Shown: positions 38,423 to 38,451 of the stretch, one piece after another | How the letters are laid out: each line of letters begins with the position of its first letter | Numbering within the stretch: position 1 is the first letter of the stretch | Assembly: GCA_900552115.1 (NCBI GenBank) | Contig: URYP01000009.1 | Coordinates: forward strand, 1-38,451 | Length of the DNA: 38,451 nucleotides | Source: an uncultured Oscillospiraceae bacterium | Lineage (GTDB): Bacteria > Bacillota > Clostridia > Oscillospirales > Acutalibacteraceae | Direction: 5' to 3' | Program-made: the position numbers and the translations under genes | Notes under the pieces: model-generated | What the model was told of the DNA's origin: nothing | Databases searched by the model: none | What the model saw: only the letters and a program-made list of their open reading frames with translations

Positions 38423-38451
38423 AAAAAAGCTCCCCGCCGGAAAATGCCGGC
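38423..38451 (+). terminator. Truncated intrinsic terminator after the PBP gene
   Basis: AAAAAAGCTCCCCGCCGG, then a short loop and CCGGC at the window end, look like the first arm and turn of a long hairpin. The expected GGGGAGC and T-run would lie just beyond the window. Confidence 0.5.

Noticed and set aside
1..38451. CRISPR array, tRNA or rRNA genes, prophage
   Set aside because: No regularly spaced direct repeats, cloverleaf-like sequences ending in CCA, ribosomal RNA segments or phage structural genes were seen on either strand.

Overview
The window looks like chromosomal DNA of a low-G+C-lineage Gram-positive (Clostridia, probably an Oscillospirales/Ruminococcaceae-like anaerobe) with a rather GC-rich genome. 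The evidence is the gene set: NdoA-type MazF, Rex, RqcH, TrmK, DUF951, TepA beside an FtsK/SpoIIIE translocase, DegV, ThyX, MltG next to a U32 protein, two-domain 2-hydroxyacyl-CoA dehydratase activases, strong Shine-Dalgarno sites and frequent GTG/TTG starts. I see no tRNA, rRNA, CRISPR array, insertion sequence or prophage. The species cannot be named from sequence alone.

Left part (1-12.6 kb, all minus strand): an orphan MazF; a nicotinamidase-like hydrolase; an M18 aminopeptidase; an overlapping run prfA - ywlC/Sua5 - coaE - lytic transglycosylase; DUF951; then trmK - Nif3 - rqcH (tRNA modification and ribosome rescue). Next come a small CxxC DUF1858 protein and an aconitase-rex operon. 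The aconitase promoter carries a near-consensus Rex operator over its -35 and a separate near-perfect 21-bp palindrome over its -10. A structured repeat lies between rqcH and DUF951.

Middle (12.96-20.7 kb, plus strand): a two-gene split version of the large fused 2-hydroxyacyl-CoA dehydratase activase/DUF2229 protein, then tepA and ftsK/spoIIIE, closed by a strong terminator.

Accessory stretch (20.7-24.1 kb): a small lipoprotein; a second full copy of the structured repeat; a candidate plus-strand small RNA with its own promoter, UCCCC loop and terminator; an AT-rich gene for a putative EVE-like/HNH modification-dependent (type IV) endonuclease bounded by two terminators; two small paralogous proteins of unknown function; and a DegV fatty-acid-binding protein. 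This is the least ordinary part of the window.

Right part: PAP2 phosphatase and ABC exporter (plus). Then a long minus-strand operon runs thyX - tmk - DUF2156 - GNAT - DJ-1 - 5-formyl-THF cyclo-ligase - mltG - U32, joining dTMP/folate metabolism with cell-wall and tRNA functions. A ComEA-like protein follows. The window ends with a plus-strand group: Sfp-type phosphopantetheinyl transferase, a BspA-type leucine-rich-repeat lipoprotein, and a class B penicillin-binding protein whose ribosome binding site lies in a leader hairpin.
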